A stretch of 32,729 nucleotides of DNA. Source: Gammaproteobacteria bacterium. Its GTDB lineage: Bacteria; Pseudomonadota; Gammaproteobacteria; Pseudomonadales; Azotimanducaceae. Each line of letters opens with the position of its first letter. Position 1 is the first letter of the stretch. The notes beneath the pieces are model-generated. The model was not told the DNA's origin and ran no database searches. It saw nothing but the letters and a program-made list of their open reading frames with translations. A program made the position numbers and the translations under genes. Below, in pieces: positions 8,196 to 16,977 of this stretch. The DNA lies in contig PCCE01000067.1 of NCBI GenBank assembly GCA_002731575.1, positions 1 to 32,729 of the forward strand, written 5' to 3'.

Positions 8196-10163
8196 TTGGC
8201 GTTAGAGCTTTCCATTAAGGATCAAAATCAAGAGGTCGAGTTATTCGTCCGGCGCGCAATCACTATGTTCGTACTGGTTGTGCTGATGCTTGGCCTGATT
8301 GCGCTGCGGCTATTGGAGCTACAGCTATGGAACCACGATACCTACAAAAGCCGTTCTGACGATAACCATATTCGGGTGCAAACCTTGACGCCGCCGCGAG
8401 GCATGATTTACGACCGTTATGGCCGTCTGCTGGCCGACAACCAAAATGCCGCCTCGTTGGCGTTAACTGTTGAAGATATAGACGAACTGTCTAACACGAT
8501 CAATTTGCTTACCGATCTGCTGCAGCTTTCCAAGGAGCAGCGCACGGAAATTTATGAACGTGTCGAAACAAGCCGCCGCCCGGACGTAGCCCTAGTGGTT
8601 ATCGATTCTTTGAGTGAGAGCCAAGTGGCTCGGCTTGCGGTGAATCGGCATTTGTTGCCCGGTATAGAGGTCGTCAATCAGCTGGTACGTTTTTATCCTT
8701 TTGGCCGGGTTGCCGCTCACGCGGTGGGGTCGGTGCGGCGTTTAACCGATGAAGATTTGCGTGACGCCGATCCCGTGCAGTACAGCGCGACCACATTTAT
8801 TGGCAAACGCGGGGTTGAGGCCTATTACGAGCAGCAGCTGCACGGTCAGGTGGGCTATCAGAAAGCTGAAACTGATGCGCTGGGCCGGGTCAGAAAAACC
8901 TTCGATGTACAAAGCCCAACCCCAGGCAAGGCTTTGCGCCTGCACTTAGATATAGACCTGCAACAGGCTGGTGTCGTCGCTCTGGACGGACGACGCGGGG
9001 CCATTGTCGCCCTAGATCCGCGCACTGGCGGGGTCCTCGCCATGGTCAGCCAACCTGCTTATGACCCAAATATTTTTGTTGCCGGGATGACCGAGGCGGT
9101 TTTTGCTGAGCTGCGCTCGTCGAGCTATGTGCCGTTATTCAACCGAGCTACCAACGGCCAATATGCCCCGGGTTCCACCTTCAAACCTATTGTTGGCATG
9201 GCGGGCCTCGCCTATGGCACAACGACTTGGGAGCAAGTCATTGAAGATCGTGGTGCCTTTCAGCTGCCGGGCCAAGAGCGGGTGTATCGTGACTGGTCAT
9301 GGACCAAGGACAACTCTGGCGGTCAGGGCATGGTGGATTTGCGCCGGGCAATCTATCGCTCCTCAAACACGTACTTTTATGATCTGGCCAGCCGTATGCC
9401 AATCAAAGATCTGGTCCGCTTCGCTGGGGAATTTGGCCTCGGCACTAACCTTGCTCTGGACATTCCAGCCGCCAGCGACGGCTTGCTGCCTGATCCCGTA
9501 TGGAAGCAGGGAGCCAAGGGGCTGCCTTGGTATCCGGGTGACTCAGTGAACATGGGCATCGGCCAGGGCGATTTGCTCGCGACGCCGCTACAAATGGCAG
9601 TGGTGGCCGCCACCCTGGCAAATCGCGGAGGGCGAGTGTCGCCGCGTATGTTGTTGGAAACATTCGACAGCAATGCTGACAGCATAGACGCTACGGCAGA
9701 ATTTGCCGGGCGGGCTGGTGAAGTCAGTCACCCAGTAACGCAATTGGGTCTTGAAAAGGTCAATGCCGAAGACTGGGAGAATATGGTGCAGGCGATGGAA
9801 GACGTCGTGCACCTTGGCAATCAGGGCTTTCGCGGCAACGGCACCGCTTGGGCATACATAGGCCAAGACATCGACTACCGCATGGCCGGCAAGTCTGGTA
9901 CCGCGCAAGTTGTTGAGATTAGTCAGGGCGAAGAATATGACGAGGAAACTCTGTCCGAATTTGACCGCAAACATGCGTGGTTTATTGCCTTCGCGCCAGT
10001 ACAGAACCCGACTATCGCCTTAGCGGTACTGGTGGAGAATGGCGGCGGCGGCAGTTCGGTGGCGGCACCGGTAGCCCGAGCAGTAGTCGATGCACATATG
10101 GCCAAGCAGCAGGCTCTGGCGCCGCGCGCCGCACCTAGCTCTAACCGATTTGTTGCGCGCTAA
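8196..10163 (+). CDS. mrdA: MrdA, penicillin-binding protein 2 (elongasome transpeptidase)
   Basis: Class B penicillin-binding protein that cross-links peptidoglycan during cell elongation, paired with the glycosyltransferase RodA. The 655-residue product has a short cytoplasmic N-terminus, one membrane anchor at about residues 20-45, the pedestal beginning LTPPRGMIYDRYGRLLADN, then the transpeptidase with all three motifs: S327-x-x-K330 in APGSTFKP, S389-x-N391, and K566-S-G568 in KSGTAQ. The start is TTG at 8196, with an AAGGA ribosome site six bases upstream; no ATG or GTG near the homologous start fits better. rodA follows after six bases. Confidence 0.96.
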   Translation: MALELSIKDQNQEVELFVRRAITMFVLVVLMLGLIALRLLELQLWNHDTYKSRSDDNHIRVQTLTPPRGMIYDRYGRLLADNQNAASLALTVEDIDELSNTINLLTDLLQLSKEQRTEIYERVETSRRPDVALVVIDSLSESQVARLAVNRHLLPGIEVVNQLVRFYPFGRVAAHAVGSVRRLTDEDLRDADPVQYSATTFIGKRGVEAYYEQQLHGQVGYQKAETDALGRVRKTFDVQSPTPGKALRLHLDIDLQQAGVVALDGRRGAIVALDPRTGGVLAMVSQPAYDPNIFVAGMTEAVFAELRSSSYVPLFNRATNGQYAPGSTFKPIVGMAGLAYGTTTWEQVIEDRGAFQLPGQERVYRDWSWTKDNSGGQGMVDLRRAIYRSSNTYFYDLASRMPIKDLVRFAGEFGLGTNLALDIPAASDGLLPDPVWKQGAKGLPWYPGDSVNMGIGQGDLLATPLQMAVVAATLANRGGRVSPRMLLETFDSNADSIDATAEFAGRAGEVSHPVTQLGLEKVNAEDWENMVQAMEDVVHLGNQGFRGNGTAWAYIGQDIDYRMAGKSGTAQVVEISQGEEYDEETLSEFDRKHAWFIAFAPVQNPTIALAVLVENGGGGSSVAAPVARAVVDAHMAKQQALAPRAAPSSNRFVAR

Positions 10164-10169
10164 AGACAA

Positions 10170-11309
10170 ATGAGTAATACAGACTTTCAGCGCAGCCTGT
10201 CGCCCTACGGCGCACCTGCCGACAGTGCGCCTCGCTGGTACTTCCGCCTGCATATTGACCCCATTCTAGTTGCCTTGCTCAGCGTTCTTATTGCCTATGG
10301 TTTGGTGGTGCTGCGCAGCGCAGTAGATGGAAACGAAGCACTATTCAATGCTCAGCTACAGCGCATGGGAATCGCCTACATCGCCTTAATTGTTGCGGCA
10401 CAAATTCCGCCGCATTTTTATTTGCGTATGGCACCGCTGATTTACCTGCTGGGATTGCTTTTTTTGGTCCTCGTTCTGTTCTTTGGCGTTTCGGTAAAGG
10501 GCTCACAACGTTGGCTTGAAGTGCCGGGTTTGTTGCGCTTTCAGCCATCAGAGCTAATGAAGCTTGCAGTGCCCATGGCGGTTGCTTGGTACCTGCAAAA
10601 GCGCAGTTTGCCGCCTCGGTCCAAATACACACTGATTTGTCTGGTCATTATCACCGTGCCGGCATTGTTGATTGGCCGCCAACCTGACCTAGGCACCAGT
10701 ATCTTGGTTTTTGGTGCTGGCATCTCAGTGCTTTTATTAGCAGGGCTTGCCTGGCGCTGGGTGCTTTGGTCGGTGGTTGTCATCGTGGCTGCAGCGCCAC
10801 TGCTGTGGCAGTTTGTATTAGAGGGATATCAGCGCCAGCGCATCCTGACGCTGTTTGATCCCCAAAGTGATCCGCTGGGTGCCGGCTGGAACATTATTCA
10901 GTCCACGACAGCCATTGGCTCGGGTGGTCTGTTTGGCAAGGGTTTGTTTCAGGGTAGCCAAAGCCATCTGAATTTTTTGCCCGAGGCGCGGACAGACTTC
11001 ATTGTCGCGGTAATGGGCGAGGAACTGGGTTTCGTCGGAATTGCATTGTTACTGGTGCTGTATCTGTTGATTATTGCCCGCGGCCTATGGCTTGCCACCC
11101 AAGCAGGCAGTACCTTTGGTCGTCTGCTGGCCGGTGCCTTTGTGCTAACATTTTTCGTCTATCTCTTTGTCAATGTGGCAATGGTTAGCGGGATTCTGCC
11201 TGTCGTCGGCGTACCCTTACCATTGGTCAGTTACGGGGGCACCTCGGCCATCACATTGATGGCAGGATTTGGCGTCATTATGTCTGTACGTACCCACAAG
11301 GCTTGGTAA
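10170..11309 (+). CDS. mrdB: RodA, SEDS peptidoglycan glycosyltransferase
   Basis: Polytopic SEDS-family polymerase that makes glycan strands from lipid II in partnership with MrdA. The 379-residue product has about ten hydrophobic segments, the RWLEVPGLLRFQPSELMKL region, and the loop FLPEARTDFIVAVMGEELG with the conserved aspartate (Asp276) expected in the active site. The C-terminal VSYGGTSAITLMAGFG is typical. Its last codons and stop lie inside the first unit of a 13-nt triple tandem repeat. It is the distal partner of an mrdA-rodA pair and is followed by mltB. Confidence 0.96.
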   Translation: MSNTDFQRSLSPYGAPADSAPRWYFRLHIDPILVALLSVLIAYGLVVLRSAVDGNEALFNAQLQRMGIAYIALIVAAQIPPHFYLRMAPLIYLLGLLFLVLVLFFGVSVKGSQRWLEVPGLLRFQPSELMKLAVPMAVAWYLQKRSLPPRSKYTLICLVIITVPALLIGRQPDLGTSILVFGAGISVLLLAGLAWRWVLWSVVVIVAAAPLLWQFVLEGYQRQRILTLFDPQSDPLGAGWNIIQSTTAIGSGGLFGKGLFQGSQSHLNFLPEARTDFIVAVMGEELGFVGIALLLVLYLLIIARGLWLATQAGSTFGRLLAGAFVLTFFVYLFVNVAMVSGILPVVGVPLPLVSYGGTSAITLMAGFGVIMSVRTHKAW

Positions 11310-11336
11310 GAAAGCTTGATAAGAGGGCTTGGTAAA
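11298..11336 (+). repeat. three imperfect 13-nt tandem repeats across the rodA/mltB junction
   Basis: Three adjacent 13-base units: aaggcttggtaag (11298-11310), aaagcttgataag (11311-11323), agggcttggtaaa (11324-11336). The first holds the rodA stop (TAA 11307-11309); the third carries the purine-rich ribosome site and the first base of the mltB ATG. Thirteen is not a multiple of three, so each unit shifts frame. Confidence 0.9.
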
Positions 11337-12394
11337 TGAATATGATAGAACATGCACTGTCGCCGCCATGGCTGGCGCTCAGATTATCCTACGGGCAAAA
11401 ATTTGTTTATCTTGGCCTGCTCCTGCTTGGTCTCAATGCTGCCTTTGCCGCCTGTGCAGAGGCCGAAACGCCTTACTCGCAGCACGCCGCGGTGCAGGTT
11501 TATCTAGATGAGCTGGTGCAAGAACATGGCTTCTCGCGCATCGCGCTAGAAGAAGTTTTTGCCCAAGCATATCGTCAAGAACGCATTATCGAACTGATGT
11601 CGCGGCCTGCCGAGCGCCGTCTGATGTGGCACGAGTACCGCAAAATTCTGGTAGACGAGCCGCGAATCAGTCAAGGCGTGACCTTCTGGCGCGACAACCG
11701 CGCCGCGTTAGAGCGGGCGGAAGCGACCTATGGTGTGTCGCCGGAGATCATTGTTGCCATTATCGGCGTGGAAACCCGCTACGGGCGCATCATGGGGAAC
11801 TTCGGTGTGGTCGACGCTCTGAGCACATTGGCTTTCGATTACCCACCACGGGCAAAATTTTTTCGTGGCCAACTTACCGAGCACCTGCTTTTGTCCCGTG
11901 AGGAAGGCAAAAATCCGCTGAGCCTCAAAGGCTCTTATGCAGGTGCCATGGGCTTTGGTCAGTTCATCCCCTCCAGCTACCGCAGCTTTGCCGTAGATTT
12001 TGACGGCGACGGCATACGCGATATTTGGAACAACAAGGTCGACGCCATTGGTAGCGTCGCCAATTATTTTGCGCGTCACGGTTGGGATGGCAGTGCACGC
12101 ACGGTTGCTCAAGTTACCCTTGCAGCGGAAACCACCGAGTTGCAGGAGCTGGCTAATAGCGGCCTCAAGCCAACGCGCACGGTTGCCGATTGGCGAGCGC
12201 TAGGAGTACTCGTTGATCCTAGCGAACCTGGTGACCGCAACGCAACGCTGATGCGTATGCAGCAACCGAATGACGCCGAGTATTGGCTTGGTTTTGACGA
12301 CTTCTACGTTATTACCCGCTACAACCACAGTCGGCTTTATGCCATGGCGGTGTATCAACTCAGTCAAGCGATTCTTGAGCGGCGTAAGGCATAA
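11336..12394 (+). CDS. mltB: MltB-type lytic murein transglycosylase
   Basis: Cleaves the MurNAc-GlcNAc bond of peptidoglycan with formation of 1,6-anhydroMurNAc. The 352-residue product has the MltB catalytic domain: VSPEIIVAIIGVETRYG with the catalytic glutamate at residue 146, then GSYAGAMGFGQFIPSSY and the DFDGDGIRDIWN calcium-like loop. The N-terminus is hydrophobic (residues about 23-38) and ends in AAFAAC. A cysteine is present at position 40, but phenylalanine at -3 departs from a normal lipobox, so it may be a lipoprotein or be cut after AFA by signal peptidase I. The ATG sits at the end of a 13-nt repeat array. It lies within the rod-shape cluster, with rlpA following. Confidence 0.94.
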   Translation: MNMIEHALSPPWLALRLSYGQKFVYLGLLLLGLNAAFAACAEAETPYSQHAAVQVYLDELVQEHGFSRIALEEVFAQAYRQERIIELMSRPAERRLMWHEYRKILVDEPRISQGVTFWRDNRAALERAEATYGVSPEIIVAIIGVETRYGRIMGNFGVVDALSTLAFDYPPRAKFFRGQLTEHLLLSREEGKNPLSLKGSYAGAMGFGQFIPSSYRSFAVDFDGDGIRDIWNNKVDAIGSVANYFARHGWDGSARTVAQVTLAAETTELQELANSGLKPTRTVADWRALGVLVDPSEPGDRNATLMRMQQPNDAEYWLGFDDFYVITRYNHSRLYAMAVYQLSQAILERRKA

Positions 12395-12398
12395 TTCG

Positions 12399-13244
12399 TT
12401 GCCAAGGTCTGCATTGCCTAACGCTTGGAGGCGACGCCTCGGCGGTTTTGCGTTAGTCGCGACTGTTGCGATGCTTTGGGGCTGCGCCGGAGTAACCGTG
12501 CAACGGCCATCAACAGATAGTGAGAGTGACCGCGCGCCGGTTCTAACCAACGCACAACTTGATAGGCTCAGCCGCCTGCCGGACCCTCAGGTGGTGCCGC
12601 TCAAGCCAAGTGCCACTGGCAACGGCCCGGAGTATGTGGTCTGGGGTCAACGCTACCGAGTGCAGCCTTCAGCTCAAGGTTATCGGCAGGACGGCATCGC
12701 CTCATGGTATGGAGTTAAATTTCACGGACGGCGCACCTCTAGCGGCGAACCTTTTGATATGTATCAGCTCACTGCTGCCCATCGCTCCTTACCCATTCCG
12801 GTTTATGCCCGGGTCACGAATCTAGACAACGGTCGTCAAACTATCGTTAAAATTAATGATCGCGGGCCTTTTCACGACAACCGCATTATCGATCTGTCCT
12901 ATGCCGCGGCGGTGAAACTGGATTTTCATGAAGCGGGCACCGCCCGAGTTCGGGTCGAGGCGTTAACTGAGGCGCAGCCTCAGGTAGTGGCCGAATCGAA
13001 TCAGGGCGATACGACTACCCAAGGCTTCTTCCATGTCGGCCAGTTCTCGTCCGCAGAACTGGCGCGAGCCGCAGCGTTGACCCTATTGGCTGTGGAGACC
13101 CTGCCGGTGCAAATTTTTGCCCGCTCAGAAGGTGGCTATGGGCTGCGGTTGGGCCCCATGCCATCGTTAACAAGCCGTGAACGCCTGCGAGCTTTGCTCA
13201 TTGCCTTAGATATTGGTTTGCCCACTCTGGTGCAGGAACGCTAG
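12399..13244 (+). CDS. rlpA: RlpA, septal ring lytic transglycosylase lipoprotein
   Basis: Outer-membrane lipoprotein that cuts peptidoglycan lacking stem peptides. From TTG 12399 the product is 281 residues: a signal peptide ending in the lipobox LWGC (Cys29), a double-psi beta-barrel with DGIASWYGVKFHGRRTSSGE and KINDRGPF, then a C-terminal SPOR domain beginning near QGFFHVGQFSS. I chose TTG 12399 because it falls just after the mltB stop, has TAAGG upstream and gives a normal lipoprotein leader; TTG 12414 is an alternative. The reading frame is open back into mltB, but that part is not homologous. Confidence 0.93.
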   Translation: MPRSALPNAWRRRLGGFALVATVAMLWGCAGVTVQRPSTDSESDRAPVLTNAQLDRLSRLPDPQVVPLKPSATGNGPEYVVWGQRYRVQPSAQGYRQDGIASWYGVKFHGRRTSSGEPFDMYQLTAAHRSLPIPVYARVTNLDNGRQTIVKINDRGPFHDNRIIDLSYAAAVKLDFHEAGTARVRVEALTEAQPQVVAESNQGDTTTQGFFHVGQFSSAELARAAALTLLAVETLPVQIFARSEGGYGLRLGPMPSLTSRERLRALLIALDIGLPTLVQER

Positions 13245-13272
13245 TATTCTCAACTTTCGACGGAAGCACTTT

Positions 13273-14430
13273 ATGCGACGGATTGGTCTTGTTCTCGCTG
13301 CCCTCATCTTCAATCCAGCCTTGGTTGGCGCGGTAAGCTCCATCCCATTGCTACCGCCGCCCAATCTGCAGGCCAGCTCCTATTTGTTGATCGATGCAAA
13401 CACGAATAGGGTGTTGGCAAAGCATAATGCCCGCGAGCGAAACGCCCCGGCCAGTTTGACAAAAATCATGACTGGCTATGTGGTGGCAGAGGAAATGCGT
13501 CGCGGACGCTTGGGGCCAGAAGAGAACGTGCAAATTAGCGTCAAAGCGTGGCGCACCGGTGGCTCGAAAATGTTCATCCGGGAAGGCACTCAAGTTCAAG
13601 TAGCCGACTTGTTGAAAGGTGTCATCATACAATCCGGCAACGATGCCAGTGTGGCGTTGGCCGAGCATATCGCCGGCAGCGAAGACCAGTTTGCTGACCT
13701 GATGAACCAACAGGCCAAACTGCTGGGTATGCAAGATACCGAGTTCCGCAACGCCACCGGATTACCAGACGAACAGCATTACAGCACCGCGTGGGATCTA
13801 GCACTGCTAACCCGTGGCCTGATCCAAAATCACCCCCAACAGTACGCGCTGTATTCAGAAAAGAGCTATACCTTTAACAACATAGAACAGCCCAACCGGA
13901 ACCGTCTGTTGTGGCGCGACCGCTCGGTAGATGGGGTAAAAACAGGCTTTACCAACGCAGCTGGCTATTGCCTTGTTGCTTCCGCAGAACGCAACGGTAT
14001 GCGTTTGATCAGTGTGGTGTTAGGCACAGACAGCGACGAGGCGCGCATGCGCGAGAGTCAAAAGCTTCTGTCCTACGGGTTCCGCAACTATGAAACACGT
14101 GCGCTTTACCAGCCCGGCACCGCCTTACAGGAGCAGCCGATCTATTACGGCGACGTGGAATCCCTACCGCTCGGGGTGGCGGAAGAAGTGGTGCTAACAT
14201 TCCCCAAGGGTTATTACAAAGATATTCAGGCTTCTATCACCGTACCCGCCTATTTCGAAGCACCAGTACAGCGTGGCGACGCCATGGGCACCATCGAGCT
14301 GAGCTTGGCGGACGAAGTAATTTACAGTGGCAGCGTCGTCGCACTTGCTGCGGTAGAAGAGGCGGGTCTGTTGTCGCGTTTTGGCGACTACATTTACCTC
14401 ATGTTTGATCAGCCAGACGCGGATGAGTGA
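13273..14430 (+). CDS. dacA: DacA-type D-alanyl-D-alanine carboxypeptidase (PBP5/6 family)
   Basis: Removes the terminal D-Ala of peptidoglycan pentapeptides and so controls cross-linking. The 385-residue product has a signal peptide (about residues 1-20), the active serine in S61-L-T-K64, SGN at 121-123 and K223-T-G225, then the C-terminal beta domain and a terminal amphipathic segment for membrane attachment. ATG 13273 follows a GGAAG site and gives a good signal peptide; the frame is open for 20 codons upstream into rlpA without homology. Its end overlaps ybeD by eight bases. Confidence 0.96.
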   Translation: MRRIGLVLAALIFNPALVGAVSSIPLLPPPNLQASSYLLIDANTNRVLAKHNARERNAPASLTKIMTGYVVAEEMRRGRLGPEENVQISVKAWRTGGSKMFIREGTQVQVADLLKGVIIQSGNDASVALAEHIAGSEDQFADLMNQQAKLLGMQDTEFRNATGLPDEQHYSTAWDLALLTRGLIQNHPQQYALYSEKSYTFNNIEQPNRNRLLWRDRSVDGVKTGFTNAAGYCLVASAERNGMRLISVVLGTDSDEARMRESQKLLSYGFRNYETRALYQPGTALQEQPIYYGDVESLPLGVAEEVVLTFPKGYYKDIQASITVPAYFEAPVQRGDAMGTIELSLADEVIYSGSVVALAAVEEAGLLSRFGDYIYLMFDQPDADE

Positions 14431-14686
14431 TGCGCACCAAATAGAATTTCCCTGCCGTTATCCGATAAAAATCATTGTCGCAACAGCAGAGAGTCAGGTC
14501 GACGAGGTGGTTGAAATCCTGCGTCGACACTCACCCAACACAACCCCGTCTGACATCGACCCTCATCACAGTCGTGGGGCAAAGTTTGTCTCCCTGCGGG
14601 TAAATTTGTGGGCCGAGGGCGAAGACCACCTGCAAACTCTGTACGAAGAACTGCTCAACCACCCGGCGGTGCGCATTATCCTCTAG
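14423..14686 (+). CDS. ybeD: YbeD family protein (UPF0250/DUF493)
   Basis: Small conserved protein (87 residues, the normal size) with the family pattern FPCRYPIKIIVATAES at the start and the C-terminal SLRVNLWAEGEDHLQTLYEEL. It is placed between dacA and lipB, as in Pseudomonas and E. coli. The fold resembles regulatory ACT-like domains and a link to lipoate metabolism is often proposed from context, but the function is not settled. The ATG at 14423 overlaps the dacA stop by eight bases, suggesting coupled translation. Confidence 0.93.
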   Translation: MSDAHQIEFPCRYPIKIIVATAESQVDEVVEILRRHSPNTTPSDIDPHHSRGAKFVSLRVNLWAEGEDHLQTLYEELLNHPAVRIIL

Positions 14687-14718
14687 CGACACTGCAGTAG
14701 CAGCTAGACCTGTCACAT

Positions 14719-15366
14719 ATGTCAAAGCATTCAACTAACGATATTACTAAGGACCAAGGTGTGTTGGTCAAAGACCTGGGTCAGTCAGACTATGAGCAGG
14801 TGTTCGCCGCCATGCGTGACTACACCCGAGCACGCGAAAACGCGACGGGCGATCAAATTTGGTTGACCGAGCATGCGCCGGTTTTTACCCAAGGGCAGGC
14901 GGGTAAGGCCGAGCATTTGCTCGCACCCGGCGATATTCCCGTGGTGCAGTCCGATCGTGGTGGCCAAGTGACTTACCACGGCCCCGGACAAATTACCGCC
15001 TACCTGTTGTTAGATCTGCGACGCAAAAATATGGGTGTGCGTGATCTAGTAGCCGGCATTGAGCGCTCGCTGCAAAGCCTGCTCACGCACTACGGCATTG
15101 CCAGCGACCTGCGCGATGGTGCCCCCGGGGTTTATGTTGGTCCCCAGAAAATTGCCCAGCTCGGTTTGCGCGTGAGTCGTGGGTGCAGCTATCACGGCCT
15201 CAGTTTGAATGTCGACATGGATCTCGAGCCTTTCGGCCGCATCAACCCTTGTGGCCTACTCGATACCACCGTCACCCATATGGCGGCCTTTGCTTCCGTG
15301 CAAATGCATGATGTGAAACAGCAGCTATTGGAGTGCCTTTCTGCGCAGCTGCAGCTAGATCTTTAA
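14719..15366 (+). CDS. lipB: LipB, octanoyl-[ACP]:protein N-octanoyltransferase
   Basis: Transfers octanoyl from acyl carrier protein to lipoyl domains, the first step of endogenous lipoate synthesis. The 215-residue product has [12 protein letters not shown] at residues 80-91, the catalytic lysine in GPQKIAQLG (Lys144) and the catalytic cysteine in INPCG (Cys178). The usual downstream partner lipA is absent here: the gene ends tail to tail with moeB, with stop codons overlapping in TTAA at 15363-15366. It is the last plus-strand gene of the cluster. Confidence 0.96.
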   Translation: MSKHSTNDITKDQGVLVKDLGQSDYEQVFAAMRDYTRARENATGDQIWLTEHAPVFTQGQAGKAEHLLAPGDIPVVQSDRGGQVTYHGPGQITAYLLLDLRRKNMGVRDLVAGIERSLQSLLTHYGIASDLRDGAPGVYVGPQKIAQLGLRVSRGCSYHGLSLNVDMDLEPFGRINPCGLLDTTVTHMAAFASVQMHDVKQQLLECLSAQLQLDL

Positions 15367-16112
15367 CTTGCCGCGCACACTGGGCAGTGTGGGTTTTTGC
15401 TTAAACCAATGCGCTGCCATTCCCCGTACTTGCCGTCGAAGAACAACACAGCGCCCACTAGACTTTGGCCCACACCGGTAAGGCACTTAATGGCCTCTAG
15501 TGCCTGCATGCTGCCGATAACGCCGACCAAGGGCGAAATCACGCCGTTGTCTGCGCAGTTGAGCTGGGCGTCAGCCTCTGTGTCTGGATACAGGCATTGA
15601 TAGCAGGGAGAACTAAGCACGCTGGGCGAAAAGACGCTGACATGTCCCTCCCAGCGCACAGCGGCACCGCTGACCAGTGTTTTACCGTGCTGCCAGCAGG
15701 TGCGGTTGAGTAAGTAACGGGTTTGGGCATTGTCGGTGGCGTCAATCACCAGATCTGCTGCAGCCACCTGTTGGCTAAGTGCGTCACCGGCTAAACGCTG
15801 GGTGATGGCGTGGACTCTGGCAGTTGGATTAACTGCGGTAATCGCTGCCCCAGCCGAAACGGCTTTGTTTTCGCCAATGTCACCGTCGCCGTGGGCAATT
15901 TGCCGCTGTAAATTCGATGCGTCTACCTTGTCGTCATCGACAATAGTCATGTGGCCAACACCGGCTGCGCCCAGATACAGCGCAATCGGCGAGCCGAGCC
16001 CGCCCGCGCCTATCAGCAACACCTTGGCGTGCAGCAGTTTTTCTTGCCCGGCTACGTCAAAGTCCGGCAGCATGATATGCCGGCTGTACTGTAGAAGTTG
16101 CGCATCATCCAT
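15363..16112 (-). CDS. moeB: MoeB, molybdopterin-synthase adenylyltransferase (ThiF/HesA family)
   Basis: E1-like enzyme that adenylates the C-terminal glycine of a small sulfur carrier such as MoaD. The 249-residue product has the nucleotide loop GAGGLGSP (residues 36-42), [13 protein letters not shown], the conserved cysteine in [18 protein letters not shown] (Cys186), and the structural zinc pairs Cys170/Cys173 and Cys243/Cys246. Position after prmC is the Pseudomonas arrangement and supports moeB over thiF, but the partner carrier is not in the window, so thiamine or another sulfur-carrier role cannot be excluded. Its ATG overlaps the end of prmC by eight bases. Confidence 0.88.
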   Translation of the reverse strand: MDDAQLLQYSRHIMLPDFDVAGQEKLLHAKVLLIGAGGLGSPIALYLGAAGVGHMTIVDDDKVDASNLQRQIAHGDGDIGENKAVSAGAAITAVNPTARVHAITQRLAGDALSQQVAAADLVIDATDNAQTRYLLNRTCWQHGKTLVSGAAVRWEGHVSVFSPSVLSSPCYQCLYPDTEADAQLNCADNGVISPLVGVIGSMQALEAIKCLTGVGQSLVGAVLFFDGKYGEWQRIGLSKNPHCPVCAAS

Positions 16113-16977
16113 GGATCAATTCTGCACCATCCGCGCCCTTTTGGCCCCAACTCACGCGCTCGTTGCCACCCAGATCCTTACAGCTTTGTGCTGGGCTAAA
16201 GCCGTTTTCAGCCAGTAGTGATCGCACTGCTGGGCCTTGATCGTGGCCGTGTTCCAGCAGCAGCCAGCCGCTCGAGTGCAGATACTCGGCAGCGTGGCAG
16301 CAGATCTTGCGCAGGTCTGCCAAGCCATGTTCTTGGGCGACTAGCGCATGGTTCGGCTCTGCGTGAAGGGCTATGAGGTGCGGGTCTGCTGGATCAATAT
16401 AGGGTGGATTCGCCACAATGACATCGAAGCACCCATTGATGTTGTTAAACCAATCGCTGTGGTGGAAGTGTATGGGCAGCCCCAGTGTTTCGCTGTTGGT
16501 TCGGGCTAACGCCAAGCTAGGTGCGCTGATGTCGCAGGCGTGAATCTCAATATCCTTGCGCTCCGCCGCCAGAGCTAGGGCGATGGCACCGCTGCCAGTG
16601 CCCAAATCCAATAGCCGTGGTCTCATGCCGTTGGCGGCCGCATAGGTTCGGTCCGGCAGACAAGCTAAGGTTTGTTCGACCAGAGTTTCAGTATCAGGGC
16701 GCGGTACCAGTACGCTGGCGTCCACGGCCAGTTCCAGCCCCCAAAATTCTTGCTTGCCGTAAAGGTAGGCAAATGGGATGCCAGCATGCAGTTGGTCGGT
16801 CCAGTCTTGTAGCTGCTTGAGCTGGCCAAGGCTAAGAATACTATCCGCATGGCTTAGCAAGTGGGCGCGGGAACACTCCAGCGTATAACAAAGGCTCAGT
16901 TCTAAATCGATGCGCGCCAGTTGCGGGTGTTGGCGTAGCCAGTGGCCGACGCTGATGCTGTTCGCGGTCTTAGCCAT
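16105..16977 (-). CDS. prmC: PrmC (HemK), release factor glutamine N5-methyltransferase
   Basis: Methylates the GGQ glutamine of RF1 and RF2. The 290-residue product has the N-terminal helical domain with [14 protein letters not shown] (about 67-80), VPRPDTE, the SAM loop LDLGTGSG (123-130) and the catalytic NPPY at 190-193. ATG 16977 is preferred because it overlaps the prfA stop by eight bases and matches the family; the frame continues 17 codons upstream into prfA without homology. Its substrate PrfA is encoded immediately upstream in the same operon. Confidence 0.96.
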   Translation of the reverse strand: MAKTANSISVGHWLRQHPQLARIDLELSLCYTLECSRAHLLSHADSILSLGQLKQLQDWTDQLHAGIPFAYLYGKQEFWGLELAVDASVLVPRPDTETLVEQTLACLPDRTYAAANGMRPRLLDLGTGSGAIALALAAERKDIEIHACDISAPSLALARTNSETLGLPIHFHHSDWFNNINGCFDVIVANPPYIDPADPHLIALHAEPNHALVAQEHGLADLRKICCHAAEYLHSSGWLLLEHGHDQGPAVRSLLAENGFSPAQSCKDLGGNERVSWGQKGADGAELIHG

